Below, one piece after another: positions 41,711-50,678 of a stretch of 64,000 bases of DNA (the stretch's first letter is position 1; every line of letters starts with the position of its first letter). A program made the translations under genes and the position numbers. The stretch comes from CAWEQO01 sp963811225 (GTDB lineage Bacteria; Chloroflexota; Anaerolineae; Anaerolineales; Anaerolineaceae). The notes beneath the pieces were generated by a model. That model searched no databases, was not told the origin of the DNA, and saw nothing but the letters and a program-made list of their open reading frames with translations. The stretch is from positions 1-64,000 of the forward strand of contig CAWEQO010000003.1 of assembly GCA_963811225.1 (NCBI GenBank). Reading direction: 5' to 3'.

Positions 41711-43237
41711 TTACTGTCCGGGCACGGGGAAGCTGCCGCCAAAATCGCTGCCGAAGTTCCTCCGGCTGCTGCTGGCGCTGTCGCTGCTCGTGCTGTTGCT
41801 GCTGCTCGTCGTGGCGGCCTGGTTGGAGCCGGTGACGATTAATTCCCCGGCGGATAGGCCGCTCTTGATCTCGGCGCTGGCCGCGTCTTCCAGGCCGACC
41901 TCCACCACCTTCAGGCGCGGCCGGCCGTCGCTGCCGACCACCATCACGCCGTAGCTGCTGTCGCCCAGATCGATTAGCGCCTGCACCGGAGCCAGCAGCA
42001 CATTCTGCGCACTGGCCTGCACCAGCTCCACCGTGGCGTTCAGTCCCTTGGGCAGGACGGGCACGTCTTTTTCGCCGCTCAGATCCACCTGGATCAGTCC
42101 CTGCAGCACCTGATAGCCGCCGGAGGTTATCAGCTCCGGATAGATGCGGATGACCTTACCGCTGAACGTGCGGCCGGGCACGGCGTCGAAGCTGATCGTG
42201 GCGTTTTCGCCGATGGCGACCTTGTCCATGTCGGTCTCGTCCACGCTGAACTCAACCAGCGGGTGGGCCAGGTCGGCAATGGTGATAAATGTGCCCGTGC
42301 CGGCTTCATCCCCCGGATTGCCCGCCACTGAGAGAATCGTCCCGGCGAAGGGCGCTTTGAGCGTGCCGCCTTCCAGCTTTTCCTTGGCCTGATCGAGCGT
42401 CGTTTGAGCGTTGTCGACCTTGTTCTGGGCCGTCGCCAGCGCTAACGGGTCGATGCCGTTGTTCTGGTTCAGCAGGTCCAGCTTGTCTTGGGCAGTCTTG
42501 AGGTTCGCCTCAGACAGCGCCAGGGTGGCGTGCGACGAGTTGACTTCGTACTGGGTGAACCCGGCGCAGGCATCGTAGGCGGCCAGCGCCCGGGCGACGA
42601 TGTTCTTCTGCGGCACGAGCACGTTCAGGTAGTAGTTCGGGCTGCCACCGCCGTCGCCCAGCGAGTTGAGGTAGTCGCTGGCCTGCACGTACTGGGCGTA
42701 GTAGGCGTCGGTGGTTTCCTTGTCGCAGCGGGCCCAGCCCGTCTGGATCAATCCGGACTTAGCGTCTGTGACCGCTTTCTGCGCATCGATCACGTCCAGC
42801 TGGGTGGTCGCCAGGTTGGCGGCTGCGCCGGCTTTGAGCGTGTCCAGTTCCTGCCGGGCAGCTGCCAGGTCTTGCTGGGCGCTGTTAACCGCGTCCTGCA
42901 GGTCGGAGAGGTCGGCCAGTCTGGCCAGCGTTTGGCCCACTGCGACCACGTCGCCCGCCTGGACGTTGACCTCACCGACCGTCCCGGAGGCGGAGAAGGC
43001 CAAATCCTTCTCCTCGGCCGGGGTGAGTGTGCCCGAGCCGCTGGCCGAGATGCTGATGCTGCCGCTGCTGACCGTGCTGGTGGCATAATCCGGCCCGGCG
43101 CTGGCCTGCTTAGCGGCGTTCTGCCGTTGGTTCCAGTACCAGGCGCCGCCGCCCGCTGCAGCCAGCAGGATGATCACCACGATTAGGATCCAAATCCTTC
43201 TGCGCTTGAGATTCCGTTTAATGTTGATTGCTTTCAT
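41711..43237 (-). CDS. HlyD/MacA-type adaptor protein, first of three paralogues (proximal to MacB)
   Basis: A 508-residue membrane-fusion protein. One N-terminal helix (about 15-35), a lipoyl-type half motif (GTVGEVNVQAGDVVAVGQTLARL), a long coiled-coil hairpin (about 110-290), the second lipoyl half (LKAPFAGTILSVAGNPGDE) and beta-barrel/MP domains follow. Cys171 (ARCDK) and Cys224 (YDACAGFTQYEV) sit in the hairpin, at positions shared by all three paralogues. The C-terminal tail is Ser/Thr-rich (TTSSSNSTSSDSASSS) and ends in FGGSFPVPGQ. GGAGAG precedes the start. It may connect the MacB permease to a cell-surface partner; no TolC is seen. Confidence 0.9.
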   Translation of the reverse strand: MKAINIKRNLKRRRIWILIVVIILLAAAGGGAWYWNQRQNAAKQASAGPDYATSTVSSGSISISASGSGTLTPAEEKDLAFSASGTVGEVNVQAGDVVAVGQTLARLADLSDLQDAVNSAQQDLAAARQELDTLKAGAAANLATTQLDVIDAQKAVTDAKSGLIQTGWARCDKETTDAYYAQYVQASDYLNSLGDGGGSPNYYLNVLVPQKNIVARALAAYDACAGFTQYEVNSSHATLALSEANLKTAQDKLDLLNQNNGIDPLALATAQNKVDNAQTTLDQAKEKLEGGTLKAPFAGTILSVAGNPGDEAGTGTFITIADLAHPLVEFSVDETDMDKVAIGENATISFDAVPGRTFSGKVIRIYPELITSGGYQVLQGLIQVDLSGEKDVPVLPKGLNATVELVQASAQNVLLAPVQALIDLGDSSYGVMVVGSDGRPRLKVVEVGLEDAASAEIKSGLSAGELIVTGSNQAATTSSSNSTSSDSASSSRRNFGSDFGGSFPVPGQ

Positions 43238-43255
43238 TCCAATCTCTCCAAAAAA

Positions 43256-44689
43256 TCATTTCACCGTTGAGGTGATCACCCGCTCGCCCTCAGACAGCCC
43301 ATCCAATACCTGTGTGGACGCCACCGAGCTAACGCCCAGGGTGACGGCGCGCTTCTCAGGCTGTCCCTGGGCGTTCAGCACGTACACGTACGCCGGTCCA
43401 TCGATGGGCGTGTACACCGCTGTGGTCGGGGCCAGCAGGGTGTCCGCCGCTTCCTGGCAAGTCAGCTCGACCGTGGCGTTCAATCCCAGCGGCAAATCCT
43501 TCCCGGAAATGGTCTTGCCGTTCTCCAGGTCGATCAAGCCCTGAGCCACGTCGACGCTGCGCACCGCCGTCAGCACAGGATCGATCTTCACCACCTTGCC
43601 GGTAAAGGTCTGGTTGGGCAAGCTGTCGAAAGTGACCGTGGCCGAGCAGCCCACCGCGAAGCCGGCCAGGTCGGTCTCGTCGATGTTCACCTGCACCTGC
43701 GTCTCCGCAAGGTTGGCGATACGGATCAGCGTGTCCGTGCCGACCTCGTCGCCCACCTGGGCGTTGACCGCCAGCGCCGTGCCGGCGAAGGGCGCTCTGA
43801 GGGCTGCGCCGTCCAGGTCCTGCTGTGCGCTGACCCGCTGCAGCCTGGCGTTGTCGAGCTGGGCCTGGGCCTGCTGCACCGCCACCGGGTCGACCCCGTG
43901 GTTGGCCTGCAGTGTTTCATACGCTGCCTGGGCCTGCGCCAGGCTGGCCTGTGTGGTCTGCAGGGCGGCGTGGGAAGTGGTCACTTCCTGGTCGGTGTAG
44001 CCCTGGCAGTAGGTGTAGTTGATGCCGGCCTTGTCGCGCTTCTCTTTGAGCGGATTGAGGTTCTCAAGGATGTAGTTCTTGCCGTAGCCGGTGTTGCCGT
44101 CGTCCAGATAGCCCTGCCACACGGTGGCCTGCTGCTTGTATTTCAGGTATTCCTGATAGTAAGTTTGCAAGGTGGCCTTGTCGCAGCGGGCGATGCCCTT
44201 ATTCCTCAGGTTCTTCTGCGCGTCCGCCAGGGTAGTCTCGGCCGCGGCCACGTCGGACTGCGCCTGCGCCAGGGCCGCCTGCCCGCCGGTCTGCAGGTCT
44301 TGAAGGTTCTGCTCGGCCTGCTGCACGGCCAGATCCTGGTTCTGCACGGCCAGCTGCAGTTCCTTAAGGTTGCTCAGGCCGGCCAGTATCTGGCCTTGGG
44401 TGACCGTGTCGCCCGGCTGGACGTTCAGATCGCCCAATATGCCCGCAGCCGAGAAGGCCAGGTCGGCCGTCTGGCGGGCAACCACCGCGCCGGAGCCATT
44501 GATAGTAGCCGAGAGGTCGCCGCGCGTGACCGCCGTGGTGCGGTAGCCGGACTCCAGGGTGGCAGTGGTGCTGGGAGCGAAGGCCTGTCCATACACCCAC
44601 CACCCGCCGAAGCCTAACCCGCCCAACAGGAGCAACCCGAGCAGCGCCAGGAGGAAGGGGGATTTCTTTTTGATACGCGTTCCGTTCAT
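43256..44689 (-). CDS. HlyD/MacA-type adaptor protein, second paralogue
   Basis: A 477-residue adaptor from the ATG at 44689, which has a G-rich ribosome binding site; an in-frame GTG lies at 44695. It has the same architecture as its neighbours: single helix at about 12-33, GILGDLNVQPGDTVTQGQ, a coiled-coil hairpin to about 270, LRAPFAGTALAVNAQVGDEVG. Cys169 (ARCDK) and Cys228 (YTYCQGYTDQEV) are conserved with the paralogues. Two further cysteines occur in VGCSATV and LTCQEA. It ends after ITSTVK without the Ser-rich tail. Confidence 0.9.
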   Translation of the reverse strand: MNGTRIKKKSPFLLALLGLLLLGGLGFGGWWVYGQAFAPSTTATLESGYRTTAVTRGDLSATINGSGAVVARQTADLAFSAAGILGDLNVQPGDTVTQGQILAGLSNLKELQLAVQNQDLAVQQAEQNLQDLQTGGQAALAQAQSDVAAAETTLADAQKNLRNKGIARCDKATLQTYYQEYLKYKQQATVWQGYLDDGNTGYGKNYILENLNPLKEKRDKAGINYTYCQGYTDQEVTTSHAALQTTQASLAQAQAAYETLQANHGVDPVAVQQAQAQLDNARLQRVSAQQDLDGAALRAPFAGTALAVNAQVGDEVGTDTLIRIANLAETQVQVNIDETDLAGFAVGCSATVTFDSLPNQTFTGKVVKIDPVLTAVRSVDVAQGLIDLENGKTISGKDLPLGLNATVELTCQEAADTLLAPTTAVYTPIDGPAYVYVLNAQGQPEKRAVTLGVSSVASTQVLDGLSEGERVITSTVK

Positions 44690-44703
44690 ATTCACTCACC
44701 CCC

Positions 44704-46222
44704 CTACTGTCCTGGCGGGATGGGGAAGCCGCCAAAGTCGCCGCCGAAGCCGCTGGGGCCGAAGTCATTCTGGTTGCTGCCGCCGGCCGATCCGCTCTGA
44801 ACTCATGCCGCTGCTGATCCGCTGGCCCTCACTCAGTCCCGACAGGATCTCGGTGTCGGCGCCGTCTTGCAGCCCGACTTGCACGCTCTGCATCTGCATC
44901 TGCCCGTCGCTGCCAACCACCATCACCCCATAGCCGCCGCTGCCCAGGTCCACCAGGGCCGTCTCGGGCGCCAGCAGGGCGTCCTTCGACTCCTGGTCGA
45001 TGATGGTCACGCTGGCGTTCAGGCCCAGCGGCAGGCTCTGGAGCGTCTTGGCCGGGTCCATATCCAGCGCCACCACCCCCGTGGCCAGGTTGTACTGGCC
45101 GGAGGAGGTTAGCTGCGGATCCACCTGCGTCACCGTGCCGCTGAAGGTTTGGTCCGGCAGCGCGTCGAAGACGATCTCAGCCTTCAAACCGGTGATTAGC
45201 TTGGCGAGGTCGTTCTCGTCCGCGCTGAAGGACACCACCGGCTGGTTGACGTCTGAGAGGGTGATGTAGGTGGCGGTCCCGGCGATGGTGCCGACCCCGG
45301 AGCTCAGGTAGGTGACCTTGCCGTCGAAAGGTGCGCGGATCGCGGCGCCGTCTCGGTTCTGCTGGGCGTCAGCCAGAGCAGATTCGGCTGCGGTCATGGC
45401 GGCTTCTTTGAGCGCCAACTGATCCGGGTCGATGCCCGAGCCGGCCTCGAGCGTGGCGTAGGTGTCTTGCGCCTGCTGCAGGTTCAGCCTGGCCAGTTCC
45501 AGCTTGGACTGTACGCTGGTCTTCTCATCCGCCGTGTAGGAAGCGCAGTAGTTGTAATTCGCCAGGGCGGTCTGGTAATCAGCGTTGGCGTTGGTCCAGG
45601 CCTGACTGTGCTGCGGCCCCTCTTCATATTGGGTCACGTGGTCCAGCTTGGCCCTGGCGTCGTCCAGCCTGGCCTGATCGCGCGTCAGCACGTCCTGTCC
45701 GCAGCGGGCGTAGCCCGTGCGCTTTGCAGCTTCGAGGGCGTCGTGATAGGCGGTCTGCTGATCGACCAGGTCTTGATACGCCTGCGCCAGCGAGACGCCC
45801 GCGCCGCTCTGGAGGTCTTTGAGGTCTTGCTGGGCCTGCAGCAGGTTCACCTGAGCCTGCGCCACCTCCGCGTCCATGCTTTCGGTGCTGCCCAGGCGGG
45901 CCAGCACGTCGCCTTCCTTGACCATGTCGCCCAGCTGGACGTTCAGCTCGGCCACCAGCCCACCGGTCGGGAAGCTCAGGTCGGCACTGCGCCCGGCAGC
46001 CAGCTTGCCCGAGCCAGACGCCGCGACGCGGATGTCGCCGCGCCGCACGATGGTCGTGTAGGATTGGACGTCCGCCGGCTGGGCCTGGGCGTCCTGGCCC
46101 CCGGGGCCGAGCATGAAGTACCAGGCTCCCCCGCCGCCCGCCATCAGCAGTACAGCCAGCGCTGTCCACAGACCCTTGGGGTAGCGGCTGCGCTTGCGAA
46201 TGAATAACTTGCTCGATTTCAT
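44704..46222 (-). CDS. HlyD/MacA-type adaptor protein, third paralogue, with a tail frameshift
   Basis: First gene of the operon, 485 residues as read to a stop at 44765. Helix at about 18-38, GLVAELNVQLGDMVKEGDVLARL, hairpin with Cys174 (YARCGQ) and Cys226 (YNYCASYTADEK), then IRAPFDGKVTYLSSGVG. Near 44800 the frame slips: the other frame reads SGSAGGSNQNDFGPSGFGGDFGGFPI and stops at 44704, closely matching the FGGSFPVPGQ tail of the first paralogue. One extra base therefore probably truncates and alters a disordered tail only. The start at 46222 has GGAGG upstream and a 22-bp hairpin before it. Confidence 0.85.
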
Positions 46223-46243
46223 ACAAAAGCCTCCAGAAAATTG

Positions 46244-46293
46244 GCATCCAGGAACGGGCTGTGGGGAGCGACCCACAGCCCATTCCTGGATGC
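46244..46293. promoter_or_regulatory. 22-bp hairpin in the leader of the adaptor operon
   Basis: Arms 46244-46265 and 46272-46293 pair with one mismatch around a six-base loop, ending about 14 bases before the ribosome binding site of the first adaptor gene. Rather than a terminator for an upstream gene (there is none on this strand nearby) it may control the operon. Confidence 0.45.
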
Positions 46294-46416
46294 TCTCTTC
46301 CTCGATCATCAGATCTATCGTAAGCAAAGATTGTTAAGGAACTGTTTAGAACTGGCTTTAATATTGTTTGGTTTGGTTAAGAAAGAGAGTGAGACTGATA
46401 AAGGCTCTCTTTCTAC

Positions 46417-46466
46417 AACTGGCCTGATCGTTTTCGTCGAAAATGGCTCTACACATCAGGCCAGTT
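46417..46466. repeat. Inverted repeat in the adaptor/pdxS gap
   Basis: AACTGGCCTGAT (46417-46428) and its complement (46455-46466) flank a 26-base loop with an inner TTTTCG/CGAAAA palindrome. Further towards pdxS, at about 46508-46575, a second GC-rich hairpin (GCACAAGCCC...GGGCTTGCGC) follows. The 390-base divergent gap shows no gene. Confidence 0.5.
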
Positions 46467-46612
46467 CTGCATAAAATGGAGTCGAAATCCCTGTGCGCAG
46501 GCGGCTCTCGCACAAGCCCCCACCCAACCCGCTCTTTGAGGGAGAGGGGTGGGGCGAGGGCTTGCGCGAGTGACCATCTGCGCGTGATCGAAACTCATTT
46601 AAGGAGCAGACA

Positions 46613-47500
46613 ATGGAAGCACAAACCGGTACATTCGTATTAAAAGCAGGACTTGCCCAGATGCTCAAGGGCGGAGTCATCATGGACGTGGTCACCCCCG
46701 AGCATGCTAAAATCGCCGAAGAGGCCGGCGCCGTGGCGGTGATGGCGCTGGAGCGCGTCCCGGCCGACATCCGCGCCGACGGCGGTGTGGCCCGCATGAG
46801 CGACCCCGAGCTGATCCTGCGCATCAAAGAGTCCGTCTCGATCCCGGTCATGGCCAAGTGCCGTATCGGACATTTCGTCGAGGCTCAGATCCTGGAGTCG
46901 CTCGGTATCGACTACATCGATGAGTCCGAAGTGCTGACCCCCGCCGACGAGCAGTTCCACATCAACAAGCACGCCTTCAAGATCCCGTTCGTGTGCGGCT
47001 GCCGCAACCTGGGCGAGGCGCTGCGACGTGTCGGCGAGGGCGCAGCCATGATCCGCACCAAGGGTGAAGCCGGCACCGGCGACGTGGTCGAAGCGGTGCG
47101 TCACGCCCGCTCGGTGCTGGGCGACATCCGGCGCTTGCAGAACCTGCCCGAGGACGAGCTGATGACCTTCGCCAAGGAGCTCGGTGCGCCCTACGAGCTG
47201 GTGATCGAGACCCGCAAGCTGGGCCGCATGCCCGTGGTCAACTTCGCCGCCGGCGGCATCGCCACCCCCGCCGACGCCGCCTTGATGATGCAGTTGGGCG
47301 TCGACGGCGTTTTCGTCGGCTCAGGCATCTTCAAGTCCGGCGACCCGGCCAAGCGCGCCGCCGCCATCGTCAAGGCCACCACCCACTACCAGGACGCCAG
47401 GATCCTGGCCGAGGTCAGCCGCAACCTGGGCGAGCCGATGGTCGGACGCCAGATCTCCTCGATCCCGCAGCCCGAATTGATCGCCGGGCGGGGCTGGTAG
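46613..47500 (+). CDS. pdxS: Pyridoxal 5'-phosphate synthase, lyase subunit PdxS
   Basis: Forms PLP from ribose 5-phosphate, glyceraldehyde 3-phosphate and ammonia. The 295-residue (beta/alpha)8 protein contains [20 protein letters not shown], the catalytic lysine in [14 protein letters not shown], the phosphate loop GEAGTGD and [17 protein letters not shown], all diagnostic of PdxS. Length is normal. AAGGAG precedes the start and pdxT follows seven bases after the stop. Confidence 0.98.
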   Translation: MEAQTGTFVLKAGLAQMLKGGVIMDVVTPEHAKIAEEAGAVAVMALERVPADIRADGGVARMSDPELILRIKESVSIPVMAKCRIGHFVEAQILESLGIDYIDESEVLTPADEQFHINKHAFKIPFVCGCRNLGEALRRVGEGAAMIRTKGEAGTGDVVEAVRHARSVLGDIRRLQNLPEDELMTFAKELGAPYELVIETRKLGRMPVVNFAAGGIATPADAALMMQLGVDGVFVGSGIFKSGDPAKRAAAIVKATTHYQDARILAEVSRNLGEPMVGRQISSIPQPELIAGRGW

Positions 47501-47507
47501 GCGCGGT

Positions 47508-48101
47508 ATGCGCATTGGGGTACTGGCCCTGCAGGGCGACTTCGCCGAGCATTTAACGATCCTGAAACGCCTGGGCGTGGAGACCGCCGCAGTGCGCCTG
47601 CCTGACCAGCTCGAAGGGCTGGACGGTCTGATCATTCCCGGCGGCGAATCGACCACCATCGGCAAGCTGGCGGCGCACTACAGGCTGATCGAGCCGCTGC
47701 GCCAGTTCGGGCAGCGCAAGGCCATTTGGGGCACCTGCGCCGGGGCCATCTTCCTGGCCAGGGATGCTGCCCGCGCCAAGGAGGGCCAGCCGCTGCTCGG
47801 TCTGATGGATATCCGCGTGGAGCGCAACGCCTTCGGCTCGCAGGGCGACAGCTTCGAGACCGACCTGGACGTTCCGGCCCTGTGCGCCAGCGGGCAGTGC
47901 GACCCGTTCCACGCGGTCTTCATCCGCGCCCCGCTGATCGAAGCCGTGGCCGGGCAGGCGTGCGCCCTCGCGACCCTGGCGGATGGCCGCATCGTGGCCG
48001 CCCGTGAAGGCCGCTGGCTGGCGACCTCCTTCCACCCCGAGCTGACCGGCGATGACCGCTTCCACAAGTACTTTCTCAGGATCACAGAGGGCAGGGAATA
48101 G
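47508..48101 (+). CDS. pdxT: Pyridoxal 5'-phosphate synthase, glutaminase subunit PdxT
   Basis: Supplies ammonia to PdxS from glutamine. The 197-residue class I glutaminase begins IGVLALQGDFAEH and has IIPGGESTTIGKL, the nucleophile Cys in WGTCAGAIFL and the His-Glu pair in TSFHPELTGD. It is the second gene of the pdxST operon. Confidence 0.98.
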   Translation: MRIGVLALQGDFAEHLTILKRLGVETAAVRLPDQLEGLDGLIIPGGESTTIGKLAAHYRLIEPLRQFGQRKAIWGTCAGAIFLARDAARAKEGQPLLGLMDIRVERNAFGSQGDSFETDLDVPALCASGQCDPFHAVFIRAPLIEAVAGQACALATLADGRIVAAREGRWLATSFHPELTGDDRFHKYFLRITEGRE

Positions 48102-48128
48102 CCCTTACCCGCACAACCTTTAAGAAGG

Positions 48129-48201
48129 GGCTGCCCGAAAATCGAACGGGTGGCGGCTGCGATGCCTTCGCAGCCGCCACCCGTTCGATTTTCGGGCAGC
48201 C
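48129..48201 (+). terminator. 34-bp perfect palindrome after pdxT
   Basis: Perfect 34-base arms (48129-48162 and 48168-48201) surround a five-base loop, about 28 bases after the pdxT stop. Directly behind it 15 codons (LLFAILVVGLNRKQM, stop at 48246) look like the tail of a membrane protein, possibly another gene stub; this last reading is weak. Confidence 0.7.
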
Positions 48202-48362
48202 TGCTGTTTGCCATCCTGGTCGTCGGGTTGAACCGCAAGCAGATGTGACGCCGCGGCGCCGGTGTGACCGATGTGCTCATGCCGGAGCAGGCGTCTTTCG
48301 GCTCGATCTTCATGCTACAATCATCTTCACAACCGATTTTCGAGCTTTCCCGGAGAAGCACC

Positions 48363-48707
48363 ATGTCCTCGACCCCTGTCCAAACCCCATCCCGCGGCTT
48401 GCAAGTCCTCAAAGTCGCCTTGTTCTTCCTGGCCGGGCTCATGCTGGCGCTGGGGCTGTTCTTTAGCATCAGTTTGATCACCGGCGCTCACGCTGTTGTT
48501 GGCAACTTCCTCCTGCCGTTCGAATTCTTGAACCAGGCGATCTCTAACCTGATCGGCCCGATGATCACAAGTTTTCTCATCAACCTGGGCGTGATCTTTC
48601 TGGCGCTGAGCATCGTGATCAGCGCCCTGCTGTTCGCCATCGGCCTGCTGATTGGGCACATCCTCGCCCTGGAGGGCAGGATTGCCCGGTTGGAGCGCGG
48701 CGAGTAG
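48363..48707 (+). CDS. Small two-helix membrane protein, unknown
   Basis: A 114-residue protein with two long hydrophobic segments (about 16-42 and 65-98) and a short charged C terminus (EGRIARLERGE). No family recognised. GGAGAA precedes the ATG at 48363; earlier in-frame starts lack a site. It is followed seven bases later by the glycerate kinase gene and may be co-transcribed with it. Confidence 0.65.
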   Translation: MSSTPVQTPSRGLQVLKVALFFLAGLMLALGLFFSISLITGAHAVVGNFLLPFEFLNQAISNLIGPMITSFLINLGVIFLALSIVISALLFAIGLLIGHILALEGRIARLERGE

Positions 48708-48713
48708 CGCTCC

Positions 48714-50054
48714 ATGACCCTCACTTCCGACCTCCTCCAAATTCGTGACGCCGCCCTCGCCGCAGTCGACCCCGGCAAGGCCGTGCGCTGCGCCCTGCGG
48801 CTGGACGGCGACAGCCTGCACGTCTCCCAGTCTGCCTTCCCTCTCGATCCGCAGGGACGGCTGCTGTTGATCGCCATCGGCAAGGCCGCCCCTGCCATGG
48901 CCCAGGCTGCCGCCGAGATTCTGGGCGACCGGCTGGCTTCCGGCATCGTGGTCACCAAGGACGGCCACGCCCGCGGCTGCACCCTGCCGCCCTCGCTGCG
49001 GGTGTTCGAATCCGGTCATCCCGTTCCGGATGCCCGCGGCCTGCAGGCCGCCCATGCCATCGACGAGCTGCTGGACGGCCTCACCCCGCGCGATCACCTG
49101 CTGGTGCTCGTTTCGGGCGGGGCCTCGGCCCTGCTGCCCTACCCGGCGCAGGGCGTCTCGCTGGACGACCTGCAAGCCCTGACCGGGCTGCTCTTGCGAA
49201 GCGGCGCCGGCATCCACGAGCTCAACGCCGTGCGCAAGCACCTCGACCGCTTCAAGGGCGGGCAGCTGGCCCGGCGCGCCTCCCCGGCGCGCGTCACGGC
49301 CCTGGTGCTCTCCGACGTGGTCGGCGACCGGCTGGATGTGATCGCCTCCGGTCCCACCGCCCCCGATCCAACCACTTTTCAGGACGCCTGGAACATTCTG
49401 TACAAATATAACGTTATAGAATTGGCCTCTCCCGCCATTCTGGAAGCCCTGCGGGACGGGCTGGCCGCGCATCGTCGCGAGACGGTCAAGCCGGGGGATC
49501 CTTTGTTCAGCGGAGTGCATAAACGAGTGCATAACCAGATCGTCGCCTCGAACCGGCAGGCCGCACAAGCTGCTGTGCAAGCGGCCGGGCAGTTGGGCTA
49601 CCACGCTTTGTTGTTGACTACATTCATGGAAGGGGAGGCCCGCACAGCCGGGCAGTTCGCCGCAGCCCTGGTGCGCGGTGAACTGCGCCACAGCGACCCG
49701 CTGCCGCGCCCGGCCTGCATCGTGATTGGCGGCGAGACCACCGTCACGGTGCGCGGCGAGGGCCGGGGCGGACGCAATCAGGAGCTGGCCCTGTCGGCGG
49801 CGCTGGCGCTGGAAGGCATCTCCGGGTGGGCGCTGATGGCCCTGGCTACCGACGGCGCCGACGGCCCGACCGATTCGGCCGGCGCCGTCGTGGACGGAGA
49901 GACCACTGCTCGCGGCCGCGCGGCCGGCCTGGATGCGCAAGACGCCCTGGTGCGTAACGACAGCTATCCCTTCCTCAAGGCAGCCGAGGCGCAGATGCAC
50001 ACCGGCCCAACCGGGACGAACGTCAACGATTTGCTTGTGATTTTGGTGGAGTGA
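48714..50054 (+). CDS. Glycerate 2-kinase (MOFRL/GckA type)
   Basis: A 446-residue protein of the GckA/TtuD family, which phosphorylates D-glycerate to 2-phosphoglycerate (older annotations call it hydroxypyruvate reductase). It has the N-terminal DUF4147 domain (IAIGKAAPAMAQAA, VSGGASALLPYP, LNAVRKHLDRFKGGQLA) and the C-terminal MOFRL domain (GGETTVTVRGEGRGGRNQELALS, ATDGADGPTDSAGAVVDG). It overlaps the next gene by one base. Confidence 0.93.
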   Translation: MTLTSDLLQIRDAALAAVDPGKAVRCALRLDGDSLHVSQSAFPLDPQGRLLLIAIGKAAPAMAQAAAEILGDRLASGIVVTKDGHARGCTLPPSLRVFESGHPVPDARGLQAAHAIDELLDGLTPRDHLLVLVSGGASALLPYPAQGVSLDDLQALTGLLLRSGAGIHELNAVRKHLDRFKGGQLARRASPARVTALVLSDVVGDRLDVIASGPTAPDPTTFQDAWNILYKYNVIELASPAILEALRDGLAAHRRETVKPGDPLFSGVHKRVHNQIVASNRQAAQAAVQAAGQLGYHALLLTTFMEGEARTAGQFAAALVRGELRHSDPLPRPACIVIGGETTVTVRGEGRGGRNQELALSAALALEGISGWALMALATDGADGPTDSAGAVVDGETTARGRAAGLDAQDALVRNDSYPFLKAAEAQMHTGPTGTNVNDLLVILVE

Positions 50055-50650
50055 TGAAAACAATAACGAAAACTTTGATCGGGCTGTTTGCAATCCTGGC
50101 GCTGCTTTTGGCGGCTTTCCTGCTGACCGATTTCCGGCTGATGTCCAGCCGTGACAGCGCCAACTCGTCTGTGGCTTCCAGCCACGGCGGCGAAGGCTCG
50201 CCCCAGTCCATCGAAGTGGACATGACCGGGCTGTACGTGGACGGCCCTGGCGGCATCTCGAATGCGCTGCAGTCCCGGCTGGAGCAGGCGCTCCAGGGTC
50301 AGCAGCATGTCGGGGAGGTGACCATCCTCAACGCCCCAGCCGACCAGATGGACATCGCCCAGGTGATCGTCGAACTGACGCCGCGCCAGTACCTGTGGAC
50401 GCCGCTGTACGCTCAATCTACCTACGACATGGTAGTTTCCTACGCTTCGAACGGCGACGTCTCCTTCCGCAACCAGGAAACGACGGTCTTCCAATTCAAA
50501 TCCGGGGGCCCGGCCCTGCAGTTTCAGGGCAAATTCACCCTCGCAGACACCTCCTTCGGTCTCATCTCGTCCCCCGGTTACCGCCATTACTTAGCCGAGA
50601 AGATGGCCGGGATGATCCTCGATAGCTTCCAGCAGGAGTACAATCGGTAG
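50054..50650 (+). CDS. Membrane-anchored protein of unknown function
   Basis: A 198-residue protein with one N-terminal membrane helix (about 5-27) and an extracytoplasmic domain. SIEVDMTGLYVDGPGGISNAL and VIVELTPRQYLWTPLYAQSTYDMVVSYASNGDVSF suggest a beta-rich lipid-binding-like fold, but no family was recognised. Its ATG overlaps the glycerate kinase stop by one base, so translation is coupled. A short gap separates it from the PHP gene. Confidence 0.65.
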   Translation: MKTITKTLIGLFAILALLLAAFLLTDFRLMSSRDSANSSVASSHGGEGSPQSIEVDMTGLYVDGPGGISNALQSRLEQALQGQQHVGEVTILNAPADQMDIAQVIVELTPRQYLWTPLYAQSTYDMVVSYASNGDVSFRNQETTVFQFKSGGPALQFQGKFTLADTSFGLISSPGYRHYLAEKMAGMILDSFQQEYNR

Positions 50651-50678
50651 GTAGGCACTCTCTCACAAAGGACCGCCC

